DNA from: Streptomyces mexicanus
Lineage (GTDB): Bacteria; Actinomycetota; Actinomycetes; Streptomycetales; Streptomycetaceae
Assembly (NCBI RefSeq): GCF_902506575.1
Contig: NZ_LR732544.1
Coordinates: 3,224,955-3,271,187, forward strand
Direction: 5' to 3'
DNA length: 46,233 nt
Shown here: piece by piece, positions 1 to 8,907 of the stretch
Layout of the letters: the number at the start of each line of letters is the position of its first letter
Position numbering within the stretch: the first letter of the stretch is position 1
The notes under the pieces: generated by a model
Seen by the model: the letters and a program-made list of their open reading frames with translations, nothing else
Told to the model about the DNA's origin: nothing
Databases searched by the model: none
Position numbers and translations under genes: made by a program

Positions 1-110
1 TGGTGGGGCCCCCCCCCTCCCCCCCCCGCCCCCTGCCGCCCCCCGCCCCCCGCCCCGCCCCCCCGGGCTCCCCGGCTTTCTCCCGGGGGGCCGCGCCCGG
101 GCGGGAGAGG
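1..110. repeat. C-rich low-complexity tract
   Basis: The first ~110 bases are almost pure C on the plus strand, in runs of 4-9 interrupted by single bases, so the minus strand carries many closely spaced G-tracts. It lies just beyond the 3' end of the membrane-protein gene that ends at 149. The tract could form G-quadruplex structure on the minus strand. It could also mark a region of poor sequencing accuracy. No gene is supported in it. Confidence 0.7.
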
Positions 111-148
111 GCTGTGCAGTTCTCCTCCCCCCGCCGCACCCCGCCCGG

Positions 149-1663
149 TCAGGGCGTGGCCGCGTACAGCACCTGGTCGTCCGGGCCGTGGGTCACCGGG
201 CGCAGGCCCGGCTGCATCGGGCGCGTGCTGTCGAGGACCCAGCGCACGTGGTACCGGCGCAGGATCTCCCGCCGCTCGCCGGGCGGTGTGCGGCGGGTGT
301 AGTAGATCTGCACAGCCTTCTCGCGCCGTGCCGCGTCCCGCAGGAAGAAGTCCGGGTAGCCGGGGGCGACGGTGCGGGGGCCGTAGGCCGGCAGGAGCCG
401 GTTGGGGAAGTCGCGAGCCATCACGACGTCGCCGCAGCGCACGTACGGGGTGATCCACTCGTAGGTGGACCAGGGCGGGGTGTAGTGGACCGCGAGCGCC
501 TCGGGCAGCGCGGCCCGCCCCACGACGTAGCCGAGCACACCGGCCTGGGTCCAGGCGCCCACGGCCAGCGCGCCGGCCAGCGCCCGGGCCCAGCCGATGC
601 GCACCGCGCGCCGGTGGCCCCGGTGGAGCCCCTCCAGCGCGGCGGCGAGCTGCGCCGGGATCAGCGCCGCGGGCAGGGCCCGGCCCCACTCGTAGTGGGC
701 GCTGGCGTATCCCGCCGCGCACACCAGCGCGCCCAGCGCGAAGAAGCCCGCCAGCACGTCCCACCGGTCCCGGCGCAGGCGCAACACCAGTGCGGCCACG
801 CCGAGCAGCGCCAGCCAGTACCGGCCGGCGAACTCGGTGTAGAGGGCGCGGTGCACCCCGTCCAGGTCGTCACCGGCCCAGAACAGGGCGAAGAAGTCGT
901 AGTACGGCCACAGCCACAGCACCAGCAGCCCCACCGCCGTGCCGGCGGCGAGCCGCGGCCACCGCGCCCGCGGCGGACGTGCGGCGATCACCACGGCCAG
1001 GTCGCCGAGCGTGGCGATGATCCCGGTGAACTGGTGGCACAGCAGGATCACCGCCCACAGCGCCCCGAGCCCCAGCCACACCCCCCACCCACCGGGGGCG
1101 CGCAGCGCCCGGGTCAGCCAGGCCCAGTGGTGGAACGCCAGGCCCAGGGCGAACACGCTCGGGTACGACACCGTCAGCGCCAGGGAGTTCAGGGAGACGA
1201 ACCCGCTCCAGTTGATGACGGCGGTCCCCCAGAGCAGCACGAGGCTGAACGCGGCCAGCGCGGGTGCGGCCCGGTGGGTGCTCAGTGTCCGTACGTACCG
1301 CCACACGCCCGTCGCCAGCAGCGTCAGCCCGGCCAGCGCGGCGAGCCGCAGGACATCGAAGACCGGCAGCCGGCCGAGTCGGGCCACGCAGCCGAGCAGC
1401 ACCATCCACGGCGAGTAGTAGGGGCTGGGGGTGTCCGCGTCCACGAGCGGGTTGCCGGGGTGGCGCAGGCTGTGCCGCAGTCGTTCGACGGTGGCCGCGT
1501 GCATGCCCAGGTCACCGGCCCAGGGCAGCCGCACGATCACCACGAGCAGCAGCACGAGAAGCAGCGCGGCGGCGGCCCGGGAGGCGGCCAGCCGTCGTCC
1601 GGTGCCCGGCGAGCGCGGTGCGACGCGGCCGGAGGGGCGCGCCTCAGGCGGCGCGGCGCGCAT
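149..1663 (-). CDS. Polytopic membrane protein, GT-C glycosyltransferase-like
   Basis: The 504-residue product has a basic N-terminus, a first membrane segment near residues 31-46 and roughly ten further hydrophobic segments up to about residue 385, then a soluble C-terminal domain of ~115 residues. An acidic residue in the first loop after the first membrane segment (WAGDLGMHA) and this overall layout resemble GT-C membrane glycosyltransferases, which use lipid-linked sugars. No diagnostic family motif is seen, so the activity is an inference. The ATG start lacks a clear Shine-Dalgarno sequence; a TAAAGT-like -10 element lies about 60 bp upstream. The upstream gdh gene is on the same strand but is separated by a strong terminator, so this gene probably has its own promoter. 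Confidence 0.75.
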   Translation of the reverse strand: MRAAPPEARPSGRVAPRSPGTGRRLAASRAAAALLLVLLLVVIVRLPWAGDLGMHAATVERLRHSLRHPGNPLVDADTPSPYYSPWMVLLGCVARLGRLPVFDVLRLAALAGLTLLATGVWRYVRTLSTHRAAPALAAFSLVLLWGTAVINWSGFVSLNSLALTVSYPSVFALGLAFHHWAWLTRALRAPGGWGVWLGLGALWAVILLCHQFTGIIATLGDLAVVIAARPPRARWPRLAAGTAVGLLVLWLWPYYDFFALFWAGDDLDGVHRALYTEFAGRYWLALLGVAALVLRLRRDRWDVLAGFFALGALVCAAGYASAHYEWGRALPAALIPAQLAAALEGLHRGHRRAVRIGWARALAGALAVGAWTQAGVLGYVVGRAALPEALAVHYTPPWSTYEWITPYVRCGDVVMARDFPNRLLPAYGPRTVAPGYPDFFLRDAARREKAVQIYYTRRTPPGERREILRRYHVRWVLDSTRPMQPGLRPVTHGPDDQVLYAATP

Positions 1664-1797
1664 CGTGCGGGAAGACCCAGGCCGGAGGGCTCTCGGTGAG
1701 GTTCACAGTCACGCGCGCAACTTTATCCGAATGATCCCGATTAGCAGGAAAGGGTAAATTTGTTGTGCGGCGTTTCCCCGACCACGGGAAGAGAACG

Positions 1798-1840
1798 ACA
1801 AGAGGCGCCCCGGGCCTTCGCGGCCCGGGGCGCCTCTTGT
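1798..1840 (-). terminator. Strong hairpin terminator after gdh
   Basis: A perfect 19-bp inverted repeat (1798-1816 with 1822-1840) encloses a 5-base loop, TTCGC. It lies 53 bp beyond the stop codon of the glutamate dehydrogenase gene on the minus strand. There is no long U-tract, as is usual in Streptomyces. The symmetric stem could act in both directions and would insulate the membrane-protein gene from gdh transcription. Confidence 0.85.
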
Positions 1841-1893
1841 GTCGTGTCGGGTGCCGTGCGGCGCCGCGCGGGCGGGCGCGGCGCCGTCAGGCT

Positions 1894-4800
1894 CTAGGAG
1901 TGCGTGCGCAGCAGCGTGCGCATCGTCCGCATCGCCACCGACAGGTTGGCCAGATCGAACGCGTCCGAACTGCGGATCTCCTCCAGCGTGGTGCGCGCCC
2001 GCGACAGGATCGCCGCGTTCTTCTGCTCCCACACCTGGAACCGCTGCTCGGGCGTCGAGGTGCCGTCGCCCACGGCCAGCACGTCCGCGGTCAGCGCCGC
2101 GTGGGCCGCGTACAGGTCCTCGCGGATCGCCGCGCGGGCCATGGACTGCCAGCGGTCGGCGCGCGGCAGCTCGATGATGCGGTCCATCAGCTGGGTGATG
2201 TCCAGCCGGTCGGCGAGGTCGTAGTACACCTCGGCGACGTCCATCGGGTCCTTGCCCATGCGGTCGGCCACCGAGACGATGTCCAGGGCCGGGAAGGCCG
2301 AGGAGAACCCGGCCACGCGGGTGGCCAGCTCGTCGGGGACACCGGCGGCGGACAGCTCGTCGTAGACCTGCTGGTACCAGTCCAGGTCCGCACCCTTGAG
2401 CAGCTTGGGCAGCTGCGCCCACACCTGCTCGACCCGGTCGGAGAAGAACTCCACCGTCTCGCTCAGCTGCAGCGGCTGCGGCCGGTTGTTCAGCAGCCAG
2501 CGGGTGCCGCGCTCGACCAGGCGGCGCGAGTGCAGCCGGATCCGGGTCTGGACGTCGGCCGGGACCTTGTTGTCCAGGGCCTCCACCGCGTCCCACACCG
2601 GCGCCGAGCGGAAGATCGCGCGGGCCGCGGTCTGCGCCCGGACGATCTCCTCCAGCGACGCGCCGGTCTCCTCCCGCAGCCGGTGCAGGTAGGTCGTACC
2701 ACCGGTGTTGACGGTGTCGTTGACCAGCACCGTCGTGGTGATCTCGCGGCGCAGCGGGTGGTTGTCGATCTGCTCGGCGAACCGCTCGCGCAGCGGCGTC
2801 GGGAAGTAGGCGTGCAGCAGACCACGCAGGTACGGGTCGTCCGGCAGGGACGTGCGCAGCAGCTCCTCCGCGACCGTGATCTTGGTGTAGGCGAGCAGGA
2901 CGGCCGTCTCCGGGCCGGTCAGACCGGCTCCGGCGGCCAGCCGCTCCCGGATCTGGCGGTCGGTGGGCAGGAACTCCAGCGCCCGGTCCAGGTGGCCCTC
3001 GCGCACCAGGTGCTTCATGAAGCGCTGCTGGGCGTGGAGCATGTCCTTGGACTGGGCGAGCGCGTTGGCGATCGCCGTGTTCTGCGCGTAGTTGTTGCGC
3101 AGCACCAGCGCGCCGACCTCGTCGGTCATCTCGGCGAGCAGCTTGTTGCGCTGCTTGACGGTCATGTCGCCGTCGGTGACCAGGCCGTTGAGCAGGATCT
3201 TGATGTTCACCTCGTGGTCGGAGGTGTCCACGCCCGCGCTGTTGTCGATGGCGTCGGTGTTGACCTTGCCTCCGGCCTGCGCGAACTCGATCCGGCCCAG
3301 CTGGGTGCAGCCCAGGTTGCCGCCCTCGCCGACCACCTTGACCCTCAGGTCCCGGCCGTCGACGCGAATGGCGTCGTTGGCCTTGTCGCCGACGTCCGCG
3401 TTCGACTCGGTGGAGGCCTTGACGTACGTGCCGATGCCGCCGTTCCACAGCAGGTCCACCGGGGCCTTGAGGATGGCCCGCATCAGGTCCGCCGGGGTCA
3501 TCTTGGTGACGCCGGAGTCGATGCCGAGGGCCTCGCGGATGTGCGCGTTGACCGGGATGGACTTCAGGGAGCGCGGGAAGATCCCGCCGCCCGCCGACAG
3601 CAGCTCGGTGTTGTAGTCGGCCCAGCTGGAGCGCGGCAGCTCGAACAGGCGGCGGCGCTCGGCGTAGGAGGTGGCCGCGTCCGGGTTGGGGTCGATGAAG
3701 ATGTGCCGGTGGTCGAAGGCGGCGACCAGGCGGATGTGCTCGCTCAGCAGCATGCCGTTGCCGAACACGTCACCGGACATGTCACCGATGCCGACGACCG
3801 TGAAGTCCTCGCTCTGGGTGTTAACGCCCAGCTCGCGGAAGTGCCGCTTGACCGACTCCCAGGCGCCGCGGGCGGTGATGCCCATGCCCTTGTGGTCGTA
3901 GCCCGCCGAGCCGCCGGAGGCGAAGGCGTCACCGAGCCAGAAGTTGTACTTCCCGGCGACCTCGTTGGCGATGTCGGAGAACGTCGCGGTGCCCTTGTCG
4001 GCGGCGACGACGAGGTAGGTGTCGTCGCCGTCGTGCCGGACGACGTCCCGGGGCGGGACGACCTCGCCCGCGACCATGTTGTCGGTGATGTCCAGCAGCG
4101 CCGAGATGAACGTCTTGTAGCTGGCGATACCTTCCGCCATCCACGCGTCCCGGTCCACCGCCGGGTCGGGCAGCTGCTTGGCGACGAAGCCGCCCTTGGC
4201 GCCCACCGGCACGATGACGGTGTTCTTCACCATCTGCGCCTTGACCAGGCCGAGGATCTCGGTGCGGAAGTCCTCGCGCCGGTCGGACCAGCGCAGACCG
4301 CCGCGGGCGACCTTGCCGAAGCGCAGGTGCACGCCCTCCACCCGCGGCGAGTACACCCAGATCTCGAACGCCGGGCGCGGCGCCGGCAGGTCCGGGATGG
4401 CCTGCGGGTCGAACTTCATGGAGACGTAGTCGTGCGGCTCGCCCGCGGCGTTCTTCTGGAAGAAGTTCGTGCGCAGGGTGGCCTTGATGACCGTCAGGAA
4501 GGACCTGAGGATGCGGTCCTCGTCCAGCGAGGCCACCTGGTCCAGGGCCGCGTCGGCCTCCTCCAGCAGCGCGTCGACCAGCTCGTGCCCGGCCCGCTGC
4601 CGCTCCGGCGACATCCGCGCCTCGAACAGCGAGACCAGCAGGCGGGTGGTGTGGACGTTGTTGCGGAGGGTGTCCTCCATGTAGTCCTGGCTGAAGGTCG
4701 AGCCCGCCTGGCGCAGGTACTTGGCGTAGGCGCGCAGCACCATCGCCTGGCGCCAGGTGAGCCCGGCGCTCAGCACCAGCGCGTTGAACCCGTCGTTCTC

Positions 4801-6825
4801 CGCCTTGCCGGTCCAGGCGGCGGCGAAGGCGTCCTGGAACCGCTCACGGGCGTCGTCGGCGAGGTGGTCCCCGCCGGTCGCCGCGAGCGGGATACGCAGA
4901 CCGAAGTCGTAGATCCACGCCGTGGTGCGGTCCGCGCAGCGCAGCTCATAGGGCCGCTCGTCGGTGACCTCCACGCCGAGCCGGCTGAGCACCGGCAGGA
5001 CCTGCGAGAGGGAGACCGAGCCGCCCTTCTGGTAGATCTTGAAACGGCGTTCCTCGGGGCCGGCGCCCACCGGTTCGTACAGGCTCAGCGCGAACGTCTT
5101 GTCCTCGCCCAGCTGTTCCAGGTTCACCAGGTCGGCGACCGCGGCGCGCGGGGTGTGGTCGGCCTTGTAGCCCTCGGGGAAGGCGTGGGTGTAGCGGCGC
5201 AGCAGCTCGGCGGCGCGCTCCTCGCCCAGCTCGGCGGTCAGCGCCTCGGAGAAGGCGTCCGCCCAGGAGCGGGCGGCCTCCACCAGGCGGGCCTCAATGC
5301 GCTCCTTGTCGGCGTCGGACAGCTCCGGCAGCTCGGTGCCCTGCGGGACGCGGACCACGAAGTGCAGCCGGGACAGGATCGACTCGGTGTTCCAGGCGGT
5401 GAAGTCGACGCTGGTGCCGCCCAGCTCCTCCTTGAGGATGTCGATGATCCGCAGACGCACGCCGGTGGTGTAGCGGTCGCGCGGCAGGTAGACCAGCGCC
5501 GAGTAGTAGCGCCCGTACTCGTCCTGGCGCAGGTACAGCCGCAGCCGGCGGCGCTCCTGCAGGTACAGCACGGACGTGGCGATCGACTGCAGCTCGGCGG
5601 CCGGCGTCTGGAACAGCTCGTCGCGCGGGTAGGTCTCCAGGATCTGCAGCAGGTCGCGCCCGTCGTGACTGTTGGGCGAGAAGCCGGCCAGCTCCAGCAC
5701 TTCCTCCACCTTGCGGCGGATCACCGGCACCCGGCGCACCGACTCGGTGTAGGCGGCCGAGGAGAACAGCCCGAGGAAGCGCCGCTCACCGACGACGTTG
5801 CCCTGCTCGTCGAACTTCTTGACGCCGATGTAGTCCAGGTACGACGGCCGGTGCACGGTGGCCCGGCTGTTGGCCTTGGTCAGCACGAGCAGCTTGTGCT
5901 CGCGGGCCTTGACGCGCGCGTCCGTGGGCAGCCGCTCGAAGGACTCGCTGACCGGGTGGTTGTCGTCGCCGGAGTGCTGCGGGTCCGCGCGCAGTATGCC
6001 GAGCCCGGTGCCGGGCACGGCCGCCAGGGAGTCGTCCTCGCGCAGCCGGTACTCGCGGTAGCCGAGGAAGGTGAAGTGGTCGTCGGCCAGCCAGCGCAGC
6101 AGCTCGCGGGCCTCCTCGACCTGCTGTCCGGGCAGGTCGGCGGGCAGCGGCTCGTCGGGCAGGCCGTCGGCGAGCCGGGTGGCCGCGCCGCGCATCTTCT
6201 CCCAGTCCTCCACGGCCTCACGCACGTCGGAGAGCACGCGCAGCAGGTCCGCGGTGATCTGCTTCAGGTCGGCGCGGTCCGTCTCGCGGTCGATCTCCAC
6301 GTGGATCCAGGACTCGACGTGGGCGTCGTGCGACAGCGGCTCGCCCGCCGACGCCTCGGGCAGCACCTCGAGGAGCTTGCCGGTCACGTCCCGGCGCACC
6401 ACGACCTGCGGGTGGACGACCACGTGGATGCCGCGGCCCTGCCGGGTCAGCTCGTTGGTGACCGAGTCGACCAGGAACGGCATGTCGTCGGTGACGACCT
6501 CGACGACGGAGTGGCTGCACGTCCAGCCGTTCTCCTCGACCGTCGGGGTGTGCACGCGCACGTTCGCCGTGCCCTGCGGGCGGTGCTCGGCCAGGCGGTA
6601 GTGCGAGAAAGCGGCTCCGAAGACGTCGACCGGGTCGCGGTCGGCAAGGTCCTCCGGGGCGGTGTGCAGGTAGTAGCGCTGGAGGAACGCGAGCACGGCG
6701 TCCCGGTCCGGGGTGCCCTGGTCCGTCGTCCCGGTCGGGAGGTGTCCCCCGGCCGGACTGTTCTCAGCTACCCGGGCGGCCCTCTCGAGCAGCTCGGCCT
6801 TGGCTTCGTCCAGCTTGGTCTGCAT
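1894..6825 (-). CDS. gdh: NAD-dependent glutamate dehydrogenase, large (180 kDa) class
   Basis: The 1643-residue product is the very large NAD-specific glutamate dehydrogenase that oxidatively deaminates glutamate to 2-oxoglutarate and ammonia, mainly for catabolism. The catalytic domain is in the middle, with the glycine-rich VGAKGG motif (lysine about residue 877). It is followed by a nucleotide-binding region (GIGDMSGDVFGNGML) and a long C-terminal helical region. The ~700-residue N-terminal part, with ACT-like regulatory segments, is typical of this class and absent from the small hexameric enzymes. I chose the ATG at 6825 because AGGAG lies about 10 bases upstream; the frame is open for 23 more codons but no better ribosome site is seen there. 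The gene stands alone and ends at a strong terminator. Family assignment is very secure. Confidence 0.95.
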   Translation of the reverse strand: MQTKLDEAKAELLERAARVAENSPAGGHLPTGTTDQGTPDRDAVLAFLQRYYLHTAPEDLADRDPVDVFGAAFSHYRLAEHRPQGTANVRVHTPTVEENGWTCSHSVVEVVTDDMPFLVDSVTNELTRQGRGIHVVVHPQVVVRRDVTGKLLEVLPEASAGEPLSHDAHVESWIHVEIDRETDRADLKQITADLLRVLSDVREAVEDWEKMRGAATRLADGLPDEPLPADLPGQQVEEARELLRWLADDHFTFLGYREYRLREDDSLAAVPGTGLGILRADPQHSGDDNHPVSESFERLPTDARVKAREHKLLVLTKANSRATVHRPSYLDYIGVKKFDEQGNVVGERRFLGLFSSAAYTESVRRVPVIRRKVEEVLELAGFSPNSHDGRDLLQILETYPRDELFQTPAAELQSIATSVLYLQERRRLRLYLRQDEYGRYYSALVYLPRDRYTTGVRLRIIDILKEELGGTSVDFTAWNTESILSRLHFVVRVPQGTELPELSDADKERIEARLVEAARSWADAFSEALTAELGEERAAELLRRYTHAFPEGYKADHTPRAAVADLVNLEQLGEDKTFALSLYEPVGAGPEERRFKIYQKGGSVSLSQVLPVLSRLGVEVTDERPYELRCADRTTAWIYDFGLRIPLAATGGDHLADDARERFQDAFAAAWTGKAENDGFNALVLSAGLTWRQAMVLRAYAKYLRQAGSTFSQDYMEDTLRNNVHTTRLLVSLFEARMSPERQRAGHELVDALLEEADAALDQVASLDEDRILRSFLTVIKATLRTNFFQKNAAGEPHDYVSMKFDPQAIPDLPAPRPAFEIWVYSPRVEGVHLRFGKVARGGLRWSDRREDFRTEILGLVKAQMVKNTVIVPVGAKGGFVAKQLPDPAVDRDAWMAEGIASYKTFISALLDITDNMVAGEVVPPRDVVRHDGDDTYLVVAADKGTATFSDIANEVAGKYNFWLGDAFASGGSAGYDHKGMGITARGAWESVKRHFRELGVNTQSEDFTVVGIGDMSGDVFGNGMLLSEHIRLVAAFDHRHIFIDPNPDAATSYAERRRLFELPRSSWADYNTELLSAGGGIFPRSLKSIPVNAHIREALGIDSGVTKMTPADLMRAILKAPVDLLWNGGIGTYVKASTESNADVGDKANDAIRVDGRDLRVKVVGEGGNLGCTQLGRIEFAQAGGKVNTDAIDNSAGVDTSDHEVNIKILLNGLVTDGDMTVKQRNKLLAEMTDEVGALVLRNNYAQNTAIANALAQSKDMLHAQQRFMKHLVREGHLDRALEFLPTDRQIRERLAAGAGLTGPETAVLLAYTKITVAEELLRTSLPDDPYLRGLLHAYFPTPLRERFAEQIDNHPLRREITTTVLVNDTVNTGGTTYLHRLREETGASLEEIVRAQTAARAIFRSAPVWDAVEALDNKVPADVQTRIRLHSRRLVERGTRWLLNNRPQPLQLSETVEFFSDRVEQVWAQLPKLLKGADLDWYQQVYDELSAAGVPDELATRVAGFSSAFPALDIVSVADRMGKDPMDVAEVYYDLADRLDITQLMDRIIELPRADRWQSMARAAIREDLYAAHAALTADVLAVGDGTSTPEQRFQVWEQKNAAILSRARTTLEEIRSSDAFDLANLSVAMRTMRTLLRTHS

Positions 6826-7351
6826 TGTCCTCTGGCTCCTGTCGCGCGCCGTTGCGTGACGTTGAAGGAAGTACGGTCTCTTCCCTTTCGGCATGACGTC
6901 GCGGACCGGGGTGTCCGGTCCCTTCCGACGCTATGCCGCTGGGTGAGATGAGCGGGGGGATATCGGCCATTTTCGACACGCCCGGCGGGTGTGACGCTGC
7001 TCTCGCCGGCGTCGCTGCCCGGGGTTGACGCGGCGTCCTGGGAGCCGTCGAGGCTCCGTGCCGCCCGCGAGGACCAGCGACCGCCGCCCGGTCACGGATG
7101 TCCTCCGTGCACTCCGGGCGCAGAGCGGAGACGACGGCGCCCCCGCGAACTATCGCGCTGATCACGCCACAAGGCTATCGCTCCTTCCGGGTCACCCGTC
7201 ATGAGCCGTATGTGTACAAAACCGGGGGTCGAACTTTGACGTTCTGCACAGGGGTGACGGGATCCGGAACGGCGTATGCGACGTGGCGACCAGACGTGGG
7301 GCACGTGCCCCGGCCAGGCGGAACGCTGTCCGAACGACGCGCCGGGGCGGC
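6826..7351. other. 526-bp intergenic region upstream of gdh
   Basis: No gene could be supported here. It must hold the gdh promoter and leader (minus strand) and the 3' flank of the HAD gene. Two short minus-strand frames have plausible ribosome sites: a 54-codon arginine-rich frame at 7095-6931 (GTG after GGAGGA) and a ~23-codon TTG frame that follows AAGGAG and ends near 7092. Their composition is like random GC-rich sequence, so neither is called as a gene. An AT-richer patch around 7208-7240 (GTACAAAACC...TTTGACG) is the most promoter-like part. Confidence 0.4.
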
Positions 7352-8020
7352 TCAGGCCGCGAGGCGGTGTGCCTCGGCGACCGCCTCGTGGAGGGTGTCC
7401 ACCACCGGCACGCCGGCCTCCTCCAGGCTGGCACGGCTGTGGGAGCCGCCCGTGTACAGCACCGCCCGCGCTCCCGCGTGCCGCGCGGCCAGCGCGTCGT
7501 CGGCTGCGTCCCCGATCACCACCGTGCGCGCGGGGTTCACGGCGTCGGCCAGCGCGCCCAGGTGTCGCACCATGTGCTCGGCCTTGCTGCCGCCGGAGGG
7601 CCCGGTCCGCCCGTCGACGCGTATGAAGTGCGTCTCGATGCCCAGGCCCCGCACCAGCGGGAGCAGCTCCTCATGCCCGTACATGCTCAGGATCGACTGG
7701 CTGTGCCCGGCCGACGTCCACCCCTCGAGCAGCTCCACCGCTCCCTCGGCCAGCCCGCAGCGGACCCGGTGCTCGGCGTAGTAGCGGTGGAAGACCTCGT
7801 CCATGAGGTCCCACTCGTCCGGGGTGGGCAGCCGGCCCATCAGCCGCTCGTAGAACTTCGGCACCGGCACGCAGTACAGCGCGCGGTACTGCTCCAGGGT
7901 GATCGGCTCCAGGCCGATCACCGCGAAGGCGGCGTTCGTCGCGCCGACGACCGCGTCGTTGTCGTGGAACAGCGTGCCGTTCCAGTCCCAGACGATGTGC
8001 GCCCCTGACTGCTTCCCCAT
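7352..8020 (-). CDS. HAD-superfamily hydrolase (phosphoglycolate phosphatase-like)
   Basis: The 222-residue product has the haloacid dehalogenase fold motifs: DWNGT at residues 12-16 with the nucleophile aspartate, a helical cap region, a lysine region (GGSKAEHM) and the acidic motif VIGDAADDALAA. The second aspartate of the usual DxD motif is asparagine, which may affect general acid/base catalysis. The substrate is unknown; family members dephosphorylate small phosphometabolites in the cytoplasm. The ATG at 8020 is preferred because the protein then begins right before the first beta-strand; a GTG at 8044 would add eight residues. The DUF6912 gene ends only 30 bp upstream on the same strand, so the two are probably co-transcribed. 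Confidence 0.85.
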   Translation of the reverse strand: MGKQSGAHIVWDWNGTLFHDNDAVVGATNAAFAVIGLEPITLEQYRALYCVPVPKFYERLMGRLPTPDEWDLMDEVFHRYYAEHRVRCGLAEGAVELLEGWTSAGHSQSILSMYGHEELLPLVRGLGIETHFIRVDGRTGPSGGSKAEHMVRHLGALADAVNPARTVVIGDAADDALAARHAGARAVLYTGGSHSRASLEEAGVPVVDTLHEAVAEAHRLAA

Positions 8021-8050
8021 GCCGGAAAACGTACCCCCCGCCACTGACAG

Positions 8051-8584
8051 TCAGATCCCGTCCGAGGTCCCGCCGCCCTGACCGACGAGGTTGGGGATCT
8101 CCTGGGTGGCGTACCAGAGCAGTTCGTGGTCCTCGGCGCCGTCCACGACGAACTGCGCGTCGTCGTCGCCCTCGTCCGCCGCCCCCAGCGCCTGCGCCGC
8201 CGCAGCCACGTCCTTCTCCGCGTCGTCCGCGTCCACGTGCACCGCGGCCGCCTTGGCCAGCCGTACGGCCCCCGTCACCCGCACCTCGCCCAGCGCCGCG
8301 GGGTCCAGGCTGCGGTCGGGGTCGGCGCTCGCCGTGCCGTCGGGCACGTCGACGGCGACCACGACCCGGCGGCGCGGTACGGCCGGGTCGGCCGCCAGCA
8401 GCCGCAGCGAGGCCAGCGCGGCCCGGTTCAGCGCGGCGTACTCCAGCTCCTCCATGTCGTCGGAGAGGTACCACTCGCGCAGGGCGGGCGTGACGGCGTA
8501 GGCGACAAGACCGTCCGCGCCCAGCTCACCCGTCCTGTGCGCCTCGGCGAGACCGGGGAGGGTCAGGGGTACGTAGACGCGCAT
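8051..8584 (-). CDS. DUF6912 family protein
   Basis: The 177-residue protein starts MRVYVPLTLPGLAE and matches my memory of the actinobacterial DUF6912 family, for which no function is established. It is soluble, without signal peptide or membrane segment. It is rich in Ala and Asp, with an acidic patch near residues 118-146 (HVDADDAEKD, DEGDDDAQ). It is the upstream partner of the HAD hydrolase, with a 30-bp gap. The family name is recalled from its sequence character and genomic context, not from a search. Confidence 0.75.
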   Translation of the reverse strand: MRVYVPLTLPGLAEAHRTGELGADGLVAYAVTPALREWYLSDDMEELEYAALNRAALASLRLLAADPAVPRRRVVVAVDVPDGTASADPDRSLDPAALGEVRVTGAVRLAKAAAVHVDADDAEKDVAAAAQALGAADEGDDDAQFVVDGAEDHELLWYATQEIPNLVGQGGGTSDGI

Positions 8585-8907
8585 GGCTGGCCGCTTTCCT
8601 GGTCATGTCGTGGGTCGGAGGACTCCGCGGGGCTTGCCGGAGACGGCCTTCAGGATACGTGCGGCGTCCCCTTTCGTGTCCCTGACCGCCCCCGCGCAGG
8701 CGTCCACCGAGCGCCCCGCGACTCACCCGGTGCCACCCCGGCCTCCCAAGGTTTCGCCGATGTGCGACCCCCCGGATGAGTGAATGTGCCGGCCGCCCAG
8801 AGCGCACCGCGCCGTCCTTGCCCGCCCCGAACGGGTCCCGTACAAGATCCCCAGCAGGAAGTTACCGCTCGGTACAGACCGTGCCGTCACGACCAGAACG
8901 GGGACTC

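Noticed and set aside
1765..6951. Very long open frame on the plus strand opposite gdh
   Set aside because: It is the GC-bias shadow of a clearly recognisable glutamate dehydrogenase; its translation has no known domain and odd composition.
6931..7095. 54-codon minus-strand frame with a GGAGGA site
   Set aside because: Arginine-rich random-like translation and no recognised family; kept only as a note in the intergenic entry.
7098..8008. Plus-strand frames opposite the HAD gene
   Set aside because: Shadow frames; the HAD motifs lie on the minus strand.
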